A stretch of DNA of 64,000 nt, taken from positions 853 through 64,852 of the forward strand of contig NZ_FNWV01000012.1 of NCBI RefSeq assembly GCF_900108555.1, given 5' to 3'. A program made the position numbers and the translations under genes. Every line of letters starts with the position of its first letter. Position 1 is the stretch's first letter. The notes beneath the pieces were generated by a model that saw only the letters and a list, made by a program, of their open reading frames with translations, was not told the origin of the DNA and ran no database searches. Below are positions 51,636-60,947 of the stretch, in pieces. Source of the stretch: Ruminococcus flavefaciens (lineage in GTDB: Bacteria > Bacillota > Clostridia > Oscillospirales > Ruminococcaceae).

Positions 51636-52865
51636 ATGAAAATGAAAAAATTTCTTGCTGCTGTAAGCTCACTGGTAATGTTAGGCGCATTCACTGCTTG
51701 CGGAGATAGTTCGTCTAATGAAAGTACTAATAACAACAGCAACAACAACGCAGAAGCAACAACTAAGGCTGACGATGCTGCTACAGAGGCTGACGCAGGT
51801 GCTGACAACAACAATAGTGCAGCCGGAAAGACAGTAGGTATCGCAATGCCTACAAAGTCTCTTGAGCGTTGGAACCGTGACGGTGAGTACCTCAAGTCAC
51901 AGTTCGAGGCAGCAGGCTATTCTGTTGAGCTGAAGTATTCAGACAACAACGATAACCAGCAGAACAACGATATCCAGGGAATGATCGCTGATAAGGTAGA
52001 CCTTCTCCTTATCGCTGCTATCGACGGAAGCACACTTTCTCAGACACTTGCTGATGCAAAGGATGCAGGTATCCCTGTAATCGCTTATGACCGTCTTATC
52101 ATGAACACAGACGCTGTTTCTTACTATGTATCATTCGATAACTACACAGTAGGTAAGCTCCAGGGCGAGTATGTTGTTGAGGCTCTTGACCTTGATAATG
52201 CTACAGGTCCTTTCAATATCGAGTTCACAGCAGGTGATCCTGCTGATAATAACGCAGGCTTCTTCTTCAACGGTGCATACGACGCAGTTAAGAAGTATAT
52301 CGACGACGGAAAGCTCAATATCCCATCAGGCAAGAAGAAGTTCGAGCAGGTTGCTACAGCACAGTGGTCAACAGATACAGCTCTTGCTAATATGCAGAAT
52401 ACTCTTGCATCATATTACTCAGACGGCACACAGCTTGACGTTGCCCTCTGCTCAAATGACTCAACAGCTCTTGGTGTAGCTCAGGCTATCTCTTCAGACT
52501 ATAACGGTAAGAATGTTCCTATCGTTACAGGTCAGGACGGCGATATCGCTAACCTCAAGAATATCGTTGACGGCAAGCAGTCAATGACTGTATATAAGAA
52601 CGTAAGCGATGAAGCAGGCGTTACTCTTGAAGTATCAAAGGCTATCCTTTCAGGTCAGACACCTGATGCAAGCCTTCTTGACTCACTTTCTGCTGAGGCA
52701 ACATATGATACATCATCATATGACAACGGTGTAAAGACTGTTCCTTCATACCTCCTCGTTCCTTATGTAATCACTAAGGATAACCTGGATAAGCTTGTAG
52801 ACACAGGTCTCTATCAGTGGGATAGTGCTAACAAGTATCTGGAGTCAACAGCTTCCACGACCTGA
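51636..52865 (+). CDS. ChvE/XylF-type multiple sugar-binding lipoprotein
   Basis: This 409-residue periplasmic-binding-type lipoprotein (lipobox FTAC, Cys22) has an Asn/Ser/Ala-rich linker and a type I sugar-binding fold. KTVGIAMPTKSLERWNRDGEYLK, VDLLLIAAIDGSTL, VIAYDRLIMNTDAVSYYVSFDN and VPIVTGQDGDIANLKNI match ChvE/XylF proteins that bind aldopentoses and galactose-type sugars. Codon use is strongly biased, suggesting high expression. A perfect GGAGG precedes the ATG. It delivers its sugar to the ATPase and permease encoded downstream, past a terminator hairpin. Confidence 0.93.
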   Translation: MKMKKFLAAVSSLVMLGAFTACGDSSSNESTNNNSNNNAEATTKADDAATEADAGADNNNSAAGKTVGIAMPTKSLERWNRDGEYLKSQFEAAGYSVELKYSDNNDNQQNNDIQGMIADKVDLLLIAAIDGSTLSQTLADAKDAGIPVIAYDRLIMNTDAVSYYVSFDNYTVGKLQGEYVVEALDLDNATGPFNIEFTAGDPADNNAGFFFNGAYDAVKKYIDDGKLNIPSGKKKFEQVATAQWSTDTALANMQNTLASYYSDGTQLDVALCSNDSTALGVAQAISSDYNGKNVPIVTGQDGDIANLKNIVDGKQSMTVYKNVSDEAGVTLEVSKAILSGQTPDASLLDSLSAEATYDTSSYDNGVKTVPSYLLVPYVITKDNLDKLVDTGLYQWDSANKYLESTASTT

Positions 52866-52892
52866 TAAACGAATAACGTAATAATACTTTCT

Positions 52893-52917
52893 GGGCGGGC
52901 TATGCCCGCCCCTTTTT
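52893..52917 (+). terminator. Partial terminator between binding protein and ATPase genes
   Basis: GGGCGGGC/GCCCGCCC with a 3-base loop, then CTTTTT. It probably lowers read-through so that the binding protein is made in excess of the transporter. Confidence 0.85.
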
Positions 52918-52981
52918 CTAAATTTTCAGGTCATCTGCGAACGGTAAATAGCCATTTTCGCAGGGTGAAGGAGGGATATAC

Positions 52982-54517
52982 TTGGCAGAATTTATACTTG
53001 AAATGAAAAAGATAACAAAGGAGTTTCCGGGTGTAAAAGCACTTGATAATGTTAATCTTCAAGTAAGACCGGGCGAGATCCACGCCCTTGTTGGTGAGAA
53101 CGGTGCGGGTAAATCCACACTTATGAATGTTCTCAGCGGAACATATCCCTATGGTTCATATTCGGGAGATATAGTATATAACGGCGAGACCTGCCAGTTC
53201 AAGACACTGCATGACAGCGAGGAAAAGGGCATCGTTATCATACATCAGGAGCTTGCTCTTATCCCCGAGCTTTCCATTGGTGAGAATATGTTCCTTGGCA
53301 ACGAGCAGAAGGGACACTTTGGTATCGACTGGGACAAGACTTACCATGAAGCAGGCGAGCATATGCGTCAGGTAGGTCTTAAAGAAGAGGCTACTACCCT
53401 TATAAAGGATATCGGTACAGGTAAACAGCAGCTGGTCGAGATCGCTAAGGCTCTCAGCAAGAACGTTAAGCTGCTCATACTTGATGAGCCTACTTCGTCA
53501 CTTAATGAAGAAGATTCAAAAATGCTTCTCGATCTTTTATTAGGCTTTAAGAAAGAGGGCATGACTTCTATCATTATTTCCCATAAGCTCAATGAGATAT
53601 CATATGTTGCGGATAAGATCACAGTTCTCCGTGACGGTTCTACTATCGAGACTATCGACAATGCAGAGCATAATATCGATGAAGCTCGTATCATTCGCGG
53701 AATGGTCGGACGTGAACTCAGCGACCGTTACCCGTCACGCGAGCATAATGTCAGCGATAAGATAGGCATGGAGGTTAGCGGCTGGACAGTTCATCATCCG
53801 CTTTATACCGAAAAGAAGGTAGTTGATAATGTATCATTCAATGTCCACCGCGGTGAGATCGTTGGTTTCTCAGGCTTGCAGGGTGCAGGACGTACCGAGC
53901 TTGCAATGTCTATTTTCGGAAGATCATACGGTTCAAGCATCAGCGGAAAGCTAAAAATAGACGGCAAGGACATGGAGCTTAAAAATGTCCGTTCCGCTAT
54001 CGAAGCAGGACTTGCATACGTTACCGAGGACAGAAAGGGCAATGGTCTGATACTGTCTGAGAGTATTGCAAAAAATACTACTATGGCACGTCTTGAAAAG
54101 GTGTGCAGCAAGGGCATCATAAACGTTGACAAGGAGAATGCTGTTGCAGAGGATTACAAGGGAAGGCTCAAAACTAAGACTCCTTCCGTACAGCAGGCAG
54201 TAGGAAACCTTTCAGGCGGAAACCAGCAGAAGGTGCTGCTGGCAAAATGGATGTTTGCAGATCCTGAAGTTCTTATACTTGACGAACCTACAAGAGGTAT
54301 CGACGTAGGTGCAAAGTATGAGATATACTGCATTATGAATGAACTTGTGGCACAGGGCAAATCAGTTGTTATGATATCTTCGGAAATGCCCGAGCTGCTT
54401 GGTATGTGTGATCGTATATATGTTATGAACGAAGGAAAAATGGTCGCAGAGATGCCTGCTTCTGAAGCTACGCAGGAAAAGATCATGTCTGCTATCCTTA
54501 GTTCCGACAAAAATTAA
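52982..54517 (+). CDS. Sugar ABC importer ATP-binding protein, GguA/MmsA type
   Basis: This 511-residue protein carries two ABC domains. The first has Walker [10 protein letters not shown], a degenerate signature [14 protein letters not shown] and Walker [12 protein letters not shown]. The second has a reduced P-loop [10 protein letters not shown], signature [14 protein letters not shown] and Walker [13 protein letters not shown]. This is the standard layout of RbsA/XylG/MmsA proteins. A TTG at 52982 behind GGAGGGATATA is the start. It powers the permease encoded 18 bases downstream. Confidence 0.95.
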   Translation: MAEFILEMKKITKEFPGVKALDNVNLQVRPGEIHALVGENGAGKSTLMNVLSGTYPYGSYSGDIVYNGETCQFKTLHDSEEKGIVIIHQELALIPELSIGENMFLGNEQKGHFGIDWDKTYHEAGEHMRQVGLKEEATTLIKDIGTGKQQLVEIAKALSKNVKLLILDEPTSSLNEEDSKMLLDLLLGFKKEGMTSIIISHKLNEISYVADKITVLRDGSTIETIDNAEHNIDEARIIRGMVGRELSDRYPSREHNVSDKIGMEVSGWTVHHPLYTEKKVVDNVSFNVHRGEIVGFSGLQGAGRTELAMSIFGRSYGSSISGKLKIDGKDMELKNVRSAIEAGLAYVTEDRKGNGLILSESIAKNTTMARLEKVCSKGIINVDKENAVAEDYKGRLKTKTPSVQQAVGNLSGGNQQKVLLAKWMFADPEVLILDEPTRGIDVGAKYEIYCIMNELVAQGKSVVMISSEMPELLGMCDRIYVMNEGKMVAEMPASEATQEKIMSAILSSDKN

Positions 54518-54535
54518 TGATCGAAGGAGTGTAAT

Positions 54536-55717
54536 ATGAACGTTAAAACATTCATAAAGAAATACACCATGGTCATAGCCTTGGTCGTGGTATTTATATT
54601 TTTTGCCTGGTGGACGGAACAGAGACTTCTTTATCCCCAGAATCTTTCAAATCTTCTGATACAGAACGCATATGTTCTGGTGCTTGCCTGCGGTATGCTC
54701 ATGTGTATCCTCACAGGCGGTAACATTGATCTTTCAGTTGGTTCAACGGTGTGCTTTATAGGTGCTATAGCCGCGCAAATGCTGACCAAACATAATCTTA
54801 ATCCGATAGTTGTTATTTTACTCTGTCTTGTATTCTCATGCCTTATCGGTATGTGGCAGGGTTTCTGGATCGGATATGTACATATACCGCCGTTTATCTG
54901 TACTCTCGCAGGAATGTTCCTGTTCAGAGGTTTCGGACGTGCGATCCTTGAGTCAAAGACTATCGCTATCCCTCAGTCAGATGGCACTGTAGGCAAGAAA
55001 TTCCTTGATATCTTTACTTCTTATATCGAAGTTCCCGGAGTAGATACCGCTGATAAAAAGTGGTCTGCTTTCATTCTGGGTATAATCATTGCAGTTGCTC
55101 TTATTGCAGTAACTGTTCTCAAGCGCGTAAAGAAGGCTAAGAAGGGCTACAAGCAGGAGTCTGCTATATCACAGTTCGGCAAGATACTCGTTATTGATGC
55201 TCTTGTACTTGCTTACACATGGAAGCTTTCACTTTACAAGGGTATCCCTGTAATGGCTATCTGGGTACTTGCAGTTGTAGGTATCTATGCGTTCATCACT
55301 TCCAAGACAGCATTCGGTCGTCATTTCTATGCTGTCGGCGGTAACGAAAAGGCTACAAAGCTTTCAGGTATCAATACAAAGATGGTTTACTTCATGGCAT
55401 ATACATCTATGTCAGTACTTGCAGGTCTTTCAGGTCTCCTCGTTGCAGCACGTGTTGGTTCTGTAAACGGTGATACAGGTAACTCATTTGAAATGGACGC
55501 TATCGGTTCATGCTTCATCGGCGGTGCTTCTGCATACGGCGGAAGCGGTACAGTCGGCGGAGTTATGGTAGGTGCTATACTCCTCGGTGTTATCAACCAG
55601 GGTATGTCAATCAAGGGACTTGACAACAACTGGCAGTATGTTGTCAAGGGCGGCGTTCTTCTCGTTGCTGTTATCTTTGACGTTGTTTCAAACAAGAAGA
55701 CAGGTAAGGCAGGTTAA
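54536..55717 (+). CDS. Sugar ABC importer permease, GguB/MmsB type
   Basis: This 393-residue membrane protein of the RbsC/XylH family has about ten helices. Family phrases are LTGGNIDLSVGSTVCFIGAIAA, PPFICTLAGMFLFRG, KTAFGRHFYAVGGNEKATKLSGIN, DAIGSCFIGGASAYGGSGTV and GVINQGMSIKGL. The length is on the long side because of a ~50-residue insert of basic residues and extra helix in the middle, as in GguB. GAAGGAG lies before the ATG. Confidence 0.95.
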   Translation: MNVKTFIKKYTMVIALVVVFIFFAWWTEQRLLYPQNLSNLLIQNAYVLVLACGMLMCILTGGNIDLSVGSTVCFIGAIAAQMLTKHNLNPIVVILLCLVFSCLIGMWQGFWIGYVHIPPFICTLAGMFLFRGFGRAILESKTIAIPQSDGTVGKKFLDIFTSYIEVPGVDTADKKWSAFILGIIIAVALIAVTVLKRVKKAKKGYKQESAISQFGKILVIDALVLAYTWKLSLYKGIPVMAIWVLAVVGIYAFITSKTAFGRHFYAVGGNEKATKLSGINTKMVYFMAYTSMSVLAGLSGLLVAARVGSVNGDTGNSFEMDAIGSCFIGGASAYGGSGTVGGVMVGAILLGVINQGMSIKGLDNNWQYVVKGGVLLVAVIFDVVSNKKTGKAG

Positions 55718-55792
55718 GAGGCTAATAATACGGCTCGGAGCAGTCATGGGGACTCCGGGCCGTAATCTGCATTTATGTGAAAGGGAATAATT

Positions 55793-56128
55793 ATGAACGA
55801 AGTAAAATTTGACATTGAAAAGCGTTCAAAAGCTTATAAGTCCGCCGGACTGAGAATGATAGTAGCCTTTTATATCTGCTATCTTGCTTTCAAGATATCA
55901 TCGGCTGAGGATACTTCCATGAGCAAGACATTGTGCTGGATAATAGGCGGTGTTTTTCTGGCAGCAGCCATAGCGTTTGTTATCTATTCGAGAAAACGTT
56001 TTCTTATTGATCTTGATGCAGCTAAGATCAAAGAAGATCATACAGCTGATGATGAAACCGTTGAGGCAGAAGCAGTTGAGGAAGAGGATAGTTCTGAAAT
56101 CGATGAAGCCGAGAGCAAAACTGTCTGA
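55793..56128 (+). CDS. Small two-helix membrane protein with acidic tail
   Basis: This 111-residue protein has two helices (about residues 20-40 and 48-67) and a highly acidic, Glu/Asp-rich C-terminus (about 80-111). It follows the sugar permease by 75 bases and precedes another small gene by 14 bases; AAAGGGAA lies before the ATG. No family is recognised. The intergenic GGCTCGGAG/CTCCGGGCC hairpin ahead of it may end the importer transcript. Confidence 0.6.
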   Translation: MNEVKFDIEKRSKAYKSAGLRMIVAFYICYLAFKISSAEDTSMSKTLCWIIGGVFLAAAIAFVIYSRKRFLIDLDAAKIKEDHTADDETVEAEAVEEEDSSEIDEAESKTV

Positions 56129-56142
56129 AAGGGGAAAGTCTT

Positions 56143-56571
56143 ATGGGCATGGCTGAGGTAAAAAAGCTTTACAGCGAATATATCGCGCAGGTACAAGAGC
56201 TTGAAAGCAAGAAGAAAATAGGTGACGGTCTTTTCGGTATGGGGAAAAAGATCTCAGATGATCCTTGCCATGACGCTTTTGCGGAAAAGCTTGAAGCAGA
56301 GCTTAAAAGCTTCGGGAGCGGCAGCCCCTCTTCGGCTGAGATACGTGAAGTACTGGGATATATCTATCATGTGCCCTCGGAACTTAATGAGTCACTGAGT
56401 GCTTACTGGATGATGAACGCAGTTCACGGATTTACTACAGAGCTTATCGGAATGCTCGATAAGACAGATGCGGAAGAACTTATGCATCAGTATGAAAAAG
56501 ATGTTCCGAAAAGGCAGCGCTTCCCCGTACAGAAGCAGGTGTTTTCAGCACTGAAAAAAGCCGCAAAGTAA
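56143..56571 (+). CDS. Hypothetical soluble protein
   Basis: This 142-residue helical protein has a Lys/Glu-rich N-terminus (SEYIAQVQELESKKKIGDGLFGMGKK) and a compact middle (AEIREVLGYIYHVPSELNESLSAYWMMNAVHGF). It is co-directional with the preceding small membrane protein gene, 14 bases away, with GAAAGGGGAA before the ATG. No family was recognised. An in-frame ATG at 56149 is an alternative start. Confidence 0.6.
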   Translation: MGMAEVKKLYSEYIAQVQELESKKKIGDGLFGMGKKISDDPCHDAFAEKLEAELKSFGSGSPSSAEIREVLGYIYHVPSELNESLSAYWMMNAVHGFTTELIGMLDKTDAEELMHQYEKDVPKRQRFPVQKQVFSALKKAAK

Positions 56572-56597
56572 ATACTTAATTATCCTTTATAGTAATG

Positions 56598-56626
56598 AAA
56601 AAAGCCCCTTTTCAAAAGGGGCTTTT
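56598..56626. terminator. Bidirectional terminator
   Basis: AAAAGCCCCTT/AAGGGGCTTTT with a short loop and T-runs on both strands, between convergent genes. Confidence 0.9.
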
Positions 56627-56628
56627 GT

Positions 56629-57930
56629 TTATATGACCTTTACGCAGTTTCTTCCTGCTGATTTTGCTTCGTATACCGCTTTGTCCATACGGTCAAATGC
56701 GTTTCCGAAGTCGTCATTTATATCTATCTGTGTGATACCGATACTACAGGTTATGTGTCCGACATTTTCAAAATCTGTTTCGGCGACCTGATTTCTCAGC
56801 TTTTCGGCAAAGTTGAAGCTGTTTTCTGCATCGGCATCATAAAGTACAACAACGAATTCTTCTCCGCCCCAGCGTCCCAGTACTGCGCCGCGAGCCTTTA
56901 TGATATCTAAGATAGTATTAACGAAACGAACGAGAGTTGCATCTCCGACAGAATGACCGAATCTGTCGTTTACGCTCTTGAAATAGTCAATATCTATCAT
57001 CATAATGGAAGTATTCTGCTGCTTCCTTTTTTTGCTTTCAATGGCGTTGCGTATCTCGGTCTCGATACGTCCGTGGTTGTATACGGAAGTAAGAGTGTCC
57101 TTTGAAGCAAGTTCCTCGTATTTTTTCAGCGTGGACATAAGCTCGACTGTATTATCGTGAATATCCTGTACCATGAATACAAATCTGAAATCCTCGTCAT
57201 TGTTGGTTTCGGCACGGGAGAAAATAAGCTTTACCCATATGTACTTTCCTTCAAGATTCATCATAAGACAATCATATGATGAGGTCTTGCCCGGAGCGAG
57301 GTTCTTCTTGAGGTATTCGGGGGAAGTCCTTTGAAGGAACAGAGCCTGATCGTCAGGCCATATCATATTAACGATCATCATGCGCCATTCGGAATATTTA
57401 AGCTGCTGATTCATTACTTCATCGGATAACTCCGTAACGCTGATACTGTTTGTTGTATCCTGTACGATATCCACGTACATTGAGAAAAGATATGTATTCT
57501 GAATGGATTTGACCTTATTGTTTGTAAGAGTTTCGTCAACGTACTGGCTTCCGTCGAGTTCATCAAGGATAAAGATATATATGTCTTCCTGAGCTGTAGG
57601 ATATATCGTCATCTGTATAACATGAGGCACGCCGTGACATTCGATATTTAATCTTTTGCTGTATTTGCCGATGAATTTTCCCGATGTAGGGATAAAGACA
57701 TGATAATCCTCCACAACACCTGTTGAACTGTTGTTGAAGTGATACCATAGTTTGGCAATGAGGTCCTTATATAGTCCCTGTTCTTCTATGAAATCAACGA
57801 ACACACCTTTTCGGACAATGGTTTTGTATCTATCATTTTTTCCGTCGACTACAATGATAGAGTCAACTTCCTCAGTCACAAAAGCAACTACATTTTCAAG
57901 AGTACAGTTTTCAAAATCTATAGTCCCCAC
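56629..57930 (-). CDS. PAS-GGDEF diguanylate cyclase
   Basis: This 433-residue protein has an N-terminal PAS-like segment (about 1-140), a PAS domain (about 150-270) and a C-terminal GGDEF domain (about 280-430). The active motif is GRWGGEEFVVV, with DIDYFKSVNDRFGHSVGD for metal and substrate. It makes c-di-GMP. A GTG at 57930 is chosen because a six-G run lies about 9 bases upstream; a TTG at 57945 is the alternative. Confidence 0.9.
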   Translation of the reverse strand: MGTIDFENCTLENVVAFVTEEVDSIIVVDGKNDRYKTIVRKGVFVDFIEEQGLYKDLIAKLWYHFNNSSTGVVEDYHVFIPTSGKFIGKYSKRLNIECHGVPHVIQMTIYPTAQEDIYIFILDELDGSQYVDETLTNNKVKSIQNTYLFSMYVDIVQDTTNSISVTELSDEVMNQQLKYSEWRMMIVNMIWPDDQALFLQRTSPEYLKKNLAPGKTSSYDCLMMNLEGKYIWVKLIFSRAETNNDEDFRFVFMVQDIHDNTVELMSTLKKYEELASKDTLTSVYNHGRIETEIRNAIESKKRKQQNTSIMMIDIDYFKSVNDRFGHSVGDATLVRFVNTILDIIKARGAVLGRWGGEEFVVVLYDADAENSFNFAEKLRNQVAETDFENVGHITCSIGITQIDINDDFGNAFDRMDKAVYEAKSAGRNCVKVI

Positions 57931-58344
57931 AATGAGTCCCCCCAAGATGAAAATTTATTCAGGGATAAAATTTAAGCCCTGTTTGGTTCACAGATCAATT
58001 TTGAAAAAGAATCTTATTATCGATTCTATATAGCATCATAATCATATTTTATCACATAATTGCAAAGAATTTGATAACATTTTGTGAATTAAACAGGATA
58101 ATGGAATTATTTGTAGCTTTATACAATCCGACAGGCGATAGATTGGTGAATATGCTGTAATTAATTGCTGCCTGCGCGTTACATATGCTCTTTGATATGC
58201 TGAAAAAAGCATAGTTCAGAGCCGTTTTACATCTGACACATTTGTGATATATGAGAGTCAGTCAAAGTACGCACATTTGCACATAATAAACTATTGACAA
58301 TGATATTTGTTTCGGTTATAATGTGAAAGTAAGGAGCTGATAGA
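57931..58344. other. Divergent intergenic region between diguanylate cyclase and VbhA/Fic genes
   Basis: About 410 AT-rich bases. The right part holds the VbhA/Fic promoter (58294-58322); the left part holds the G-run ribosome binding site of the cyclase gene. A short frame at 58100 (MELFVALYNPTGDRLVNML) lacks a spaced ribosome binding site. No GEMM-type c-di-GMP riboswitch is visible. Confidence 0.5.
58294..58322 (+). promoter_or_regulatory. Promoter of the VbhA/Fic pair
   Basis: Perfect TTGACA (58294-58299), a 17-base spacer and perfect TATAAT (58317-58322), 22 bases before the antitoxin ATG. Confidence 0.85.
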
Positions 58345-58518
58345 ATGCACGGTGTTACAACTGAAAAGGCTGTTAAAAATCAGATCGCTTCCGCCAAAAT
58401 GGAAGGTCTGGGCTTTAGCAAGGAAGCGGTTGAATTGATAAAAAAGTATGCTGACAACAGACTTTCACACGATAAGCTTATAAAGATAGTTGCGCAGAAA
58501 TGCGCAGAAAGGTCATAA
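58345..58518 (+). CDS. VbhA-like antitoxin of a Fic toxin
   Basis: This 57-residue protein carries the inhibitory helix motif [S/T]xxxE[G/N] as SAKMEGLGFSKEAVELIKK (S16, E20, G21). In VbhA-type antitoxins this Glu reaches into the Fic active site and blocks ATP binding. AAGGAG lies before the ATG, and the stop overlaps the fic start (TAATG), so the pair is translationally coupled with the antitoxin first. It is too short for most gene finders to trust. Confidence 0.85.
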   Translation: MHGVTTEKAVKNQIASAKMEGLGFSKEAVELIKKYADNRLSHDKLIKIVAQKCAERS

Positions 58519-59111
58519 TGGCTGTATATAGCATTGAAGGGTGTCAGGACAGCTGCTACCCGGGGACGACTGTCCTCATCAATAAGCTTGAAATAAGAGA
58601 GCAGGAGCTTCTGTGTGAAGCGGAATCCATTATTGTTACATCTTGTTCTGCAAAGGCTGAAAAGGAGCTGGAATTCGTTGATGTGGATTTTGATTTCTAC
58701 AAGGGGCTTCATAAGCTTATTTTCAGTGATCTGTACGATTGGGCAGGCACTGTACGTACTATAAACATCTCGAAAAAAGGCACGGTTTTCTGCGATCATA
58801 ATGAGCTTGAAAGGCTTGGAAAGTTGAGATTTGATCGCCTGAAAGTGCAGGATCTCCTTTGCGGCATGGAATATGATGAATTCGTTTCTGAGATAGCGGA
58901 GCTGTATCACGAGCTGAATATGCTTCACCCTTTTCGTGAGGGGAACGGAAGAACGTTAAGGCTTTTCATCACATTGCTTGTCAGAAATGCCGATCATGAT
59001 ATCGACTTTGCATTATGTGATGCGGATATGCTTGCTATTGCAACGATAAAGGCTGCTCAGGGTGATACTTCACTGCTGAAAGCTGTCTTTGCGGAAATAA
59101 TTGAAAAATGA
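58518..59111 (+). CDS. Fic-family AMP-transferase toxin
   Basis: This 197-residue protein has the complete Fic motif HPFREGNGRTLR (H137; HxFx[D/E]GNGRxxR) and an upstream Fic-fold segment KGLHKLIFSDLYDWAGTVRTINISKKG with the beta-hairpin flap. Fic enzymes transfer AMP from ATP to a Tyr/Thr/Ser of a target, in TA systems often a DNA gyrase or topoisomerase IV subunit. The start is ATG 58518, overlapping the antitoxin stop. Being of class I (separate antitoxin), it lacks its own inhibitory helix. Confidence 0.92.
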   Translation: MAVYSIEGCQDSCYPGTTVLINKLEIREQELLCEAESIIVTSCSAKAEKELEFVDVDFDFYKGLHKLIFSDLYDWAGTVRTINISKKGTVFCDHNELERLGKLRFDRLKVQDLLCGMEYDEFVSEIAELYHELNMLHPFREGNGRTLRLFITLLVRNADHDIDFALCDADMLAIATIKAAQGDTSLLKAVFAEIIEK

Positions 59112-59404
59112 TCTCCCACAGTCTGTACCCACAGGGTATGGATATGTGGGATTTTTTTATTTTTTGACCTGTTTTTGAGTTGACTATATGATTTTCTATA
59201 TACCTTTGACACTGAAAAATGACGACTCTGACTTATATCGCGTTTTGCCCTGTTTATAAGTTAAAAAGCCTGTTTAAACTATCGCATTTTATGGTACAAA
59301 AAGGTTGAAATTGACCAAAAAATTATTAGCAAGCAGTATTTTTTAAGTATAATATATATCTGGTATATTATACCAATTGATGTATTAATGAGGAATGACG
59401 AAAA
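59112..59404. other. Intergenic region after fic
   Basis: A terminator hairpin (TCCCACA/TGTGGGA with inner TACCC/GGGTA) and a T-run lie at 59114-59158. The rest is AT-rich, with a TATAAT-like box near 59348 and GAGGAA before 59405. No gene was seen. Confidence 0.6.
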
Positions 59405-60820
59405 ATGCTTATGAACCGACTAATCGCAGGCGTACTAAGTGCAGTGATATGTACTGTAGCTGTTCTGCCAAATCAGGAATCATACCGTGCCGGTCACGAA
59501 GCAAAGGCAGCTAAAGAGAAAGCGAAAAATGCTTCAAGCGAATTTGATGTAAGATCAACAAACTCGCTGGGAAGCTTTCTCAAGGGTGAAGCTGCCAAAA
59601 ACGACGTACCTGATCCACTTGCTGCAAACACCGAAGAATACCAGTTCCAGATTACATCTCTGGAATTTGACAGCGAGACAGGTCTGGTGCAGATAGCATC
59701 TACTCAATCTGCTGATGCTAAGATCGTAGTCTCGTTCATTGATGATGAGACTTCAAAAAATACTCTTAGTGTTGAAACTTCTGTTGGAGCAGGCAAGCTC
59801 ATCAACAGCGGGGTCAAGGCTGATACCTCAAAGCTTCCGCAGTATTACGCTGTAAAGGCTCAGCTTTTTGACAAGATGAATCGACCTGTTGGAGAAGCAT
59901 ATACCCTCAGCAGGTACACAAAGGCTGTGCAGGATATCATTGCCACCGATATTACAGCCTTCGATGAGGAACAGGTAGTTAATCTCGACGAAGATGAAAC
60001 TACAAACTTCCTTGTTCTAAGCGAAGATAACGGCTGGGGCAGATGGATACCGAAATCGCTTACAGATGTTACTGTGGGAGGAGGCAAAAAGCTTCTTAAG
60101 CACACATTCTATAAAATGGCTGGAATTGAAGATGTATATCTTCCTAAGACAGTTACAGTTATTTCAGATAATGCATTCAATTGCTGTGAAGGAATACAGA
60201 ATGTTTACTATCCGAGTACAAGAGCAGACTGGGAAAAAAATGTTACTGTCGGCGTAAATAATGAGTCAATTGACGGTAAGGTAAGATTCCTTGGTGAAGA
60301 TTACTTTACAACTACAACAAGCAAAACCACTACATCAACCACTTCATCTACTACCACTACAACCACCACAACAAGTACAACTACTGAAACTACATCTTCG
60401 ACTACATCAACTGCTACAGAAACTACGACTGAGATCACAGAGACTTCGACCACAACTTCCACAACATCTGAGACTACAGAAACAACAACTACGACCACAT
60501 CTACATCAACAACATCTACCACCACATCAACTACAACAAGTACACCTGTTACAACAACTGAGCCTGATATCGAATTGGGCGACGCATCGGGTGACGGAAA
60601 GGTCGATGCAGTTGACGCCTGCATTATCCTTTTGATATATGCAAAGAATTCAACTTCACAGACAGTTCCGCTGACCGATAAACAGAAGGAAGCATATGAC
60701 GTAAATGGGGACGGCAAAATAGATGCCCTTGATGCATCTTACATTCTCTGCTACTATGTATATGTTTCAATTGCTAAGGGTGACATTATCTCCTTAAAGG
60801 AATTCATCTTTGGTGAATAA
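59405..60820 (+). CDS. Secreted dockerin protein with leucine-rich-repeat-like segment
   Basis: This 471-residue protein has an N-terminal signal segment (about 1-20), an unrecognised beta-rich region (about 70-170), and a BspA-like LRR_5 segment (about 235-290; VYLPKTVTVISDNAFNCCEGIQNVYYP). A pure Thr/Ser linker (about 301-385) leads to a C-terminal dockerin (about 395-471; GDGKVDAVDACIILLIYA, DVNGDGKIDALDASYILCYY). The dockerin has the DAVDAS-type recognition residues common in R. flavefaciens. No catalytic site is recognised, so a binding or structural role on the cellulosome is likely. GAGGAATGAC precedes the ATG. Confidence 0.8.
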   Translation: MLMNRLIAGVLSAVICTVAVLPNQESYRAGHEAKAAKEKAKNASSEFDVRSTNSLGSFLKGEAAKNDVPDPLAANTEEYQFQITSLEFDSETGLVQIASTQSADAKIVVSFIDDETSKNTLSVETSVGAGKLINSGVKADTSKLPQYYAVKAQLFDKMNRPVGEAYTLSRYTKAVQDIIATDITAFDEEQVVNLDEDETTNFLVLSEDNGWGRWIPKSLTDVTVGGGKKLLKHTFYKMAGIEDVYLPKTVTVISDNAFNCCEGIQNVYYPSTRADWEKNVTVGVNNESIDGKVRFLGEDYFTTTTSKTTTSTTSSTTTTTTTTSTTTETTSSTTSTATETTTEITETSTTTSTTSETTETTTTTTSTSTTSTTTSTTTSTPVTTTEPDIELGDASGDGKVDAVDACIILLIYAKNSTSQTVPLTDKQKEAYDVNGDGKIDALDASYILCYYVYVSIAKGDIISLKEFIFGE

Positions 60821-60825
60821 CTTCA

Positions 60826-60856
60826 AAAAGCCGTATTCGTGAAGAATACGGCTTTT
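60826..60856 (+). terminator. Terminator between two dockerin genes
   Basis: AAAAGCCGTATTC/GAATACGGCTTTT with a 5-base loop, just after the stop. Confidence 0.9.
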
Positions 60857-60881
60857 CCTTTAATAAAATGCTGACATTTTA

Positions 60882-60910
60882 TTGCAATAATATACTTATC
60901 ATGTTATAAT
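60882..60910 (+). promoter_or_regulatory. Promoter of the GH43-like gene
   Basis: TTGCAA (60882-60887), a 17-base spacer and perfect TATAAT (60905-60910), 37 bases before the ATG. Confidence 0.75.
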
Positions 60911-60947
60911 AAGCTTGACAGTCAAAAAACTGAAAAGGAGTGATATT

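Noticed and set aside
57931..58344. c-di-GMP riboswitch near the c-di-GMP genes
   Set aside because: No GEMM-I or GEMM-II core was visible in this gap or in the leaders of the surface-protein genes.
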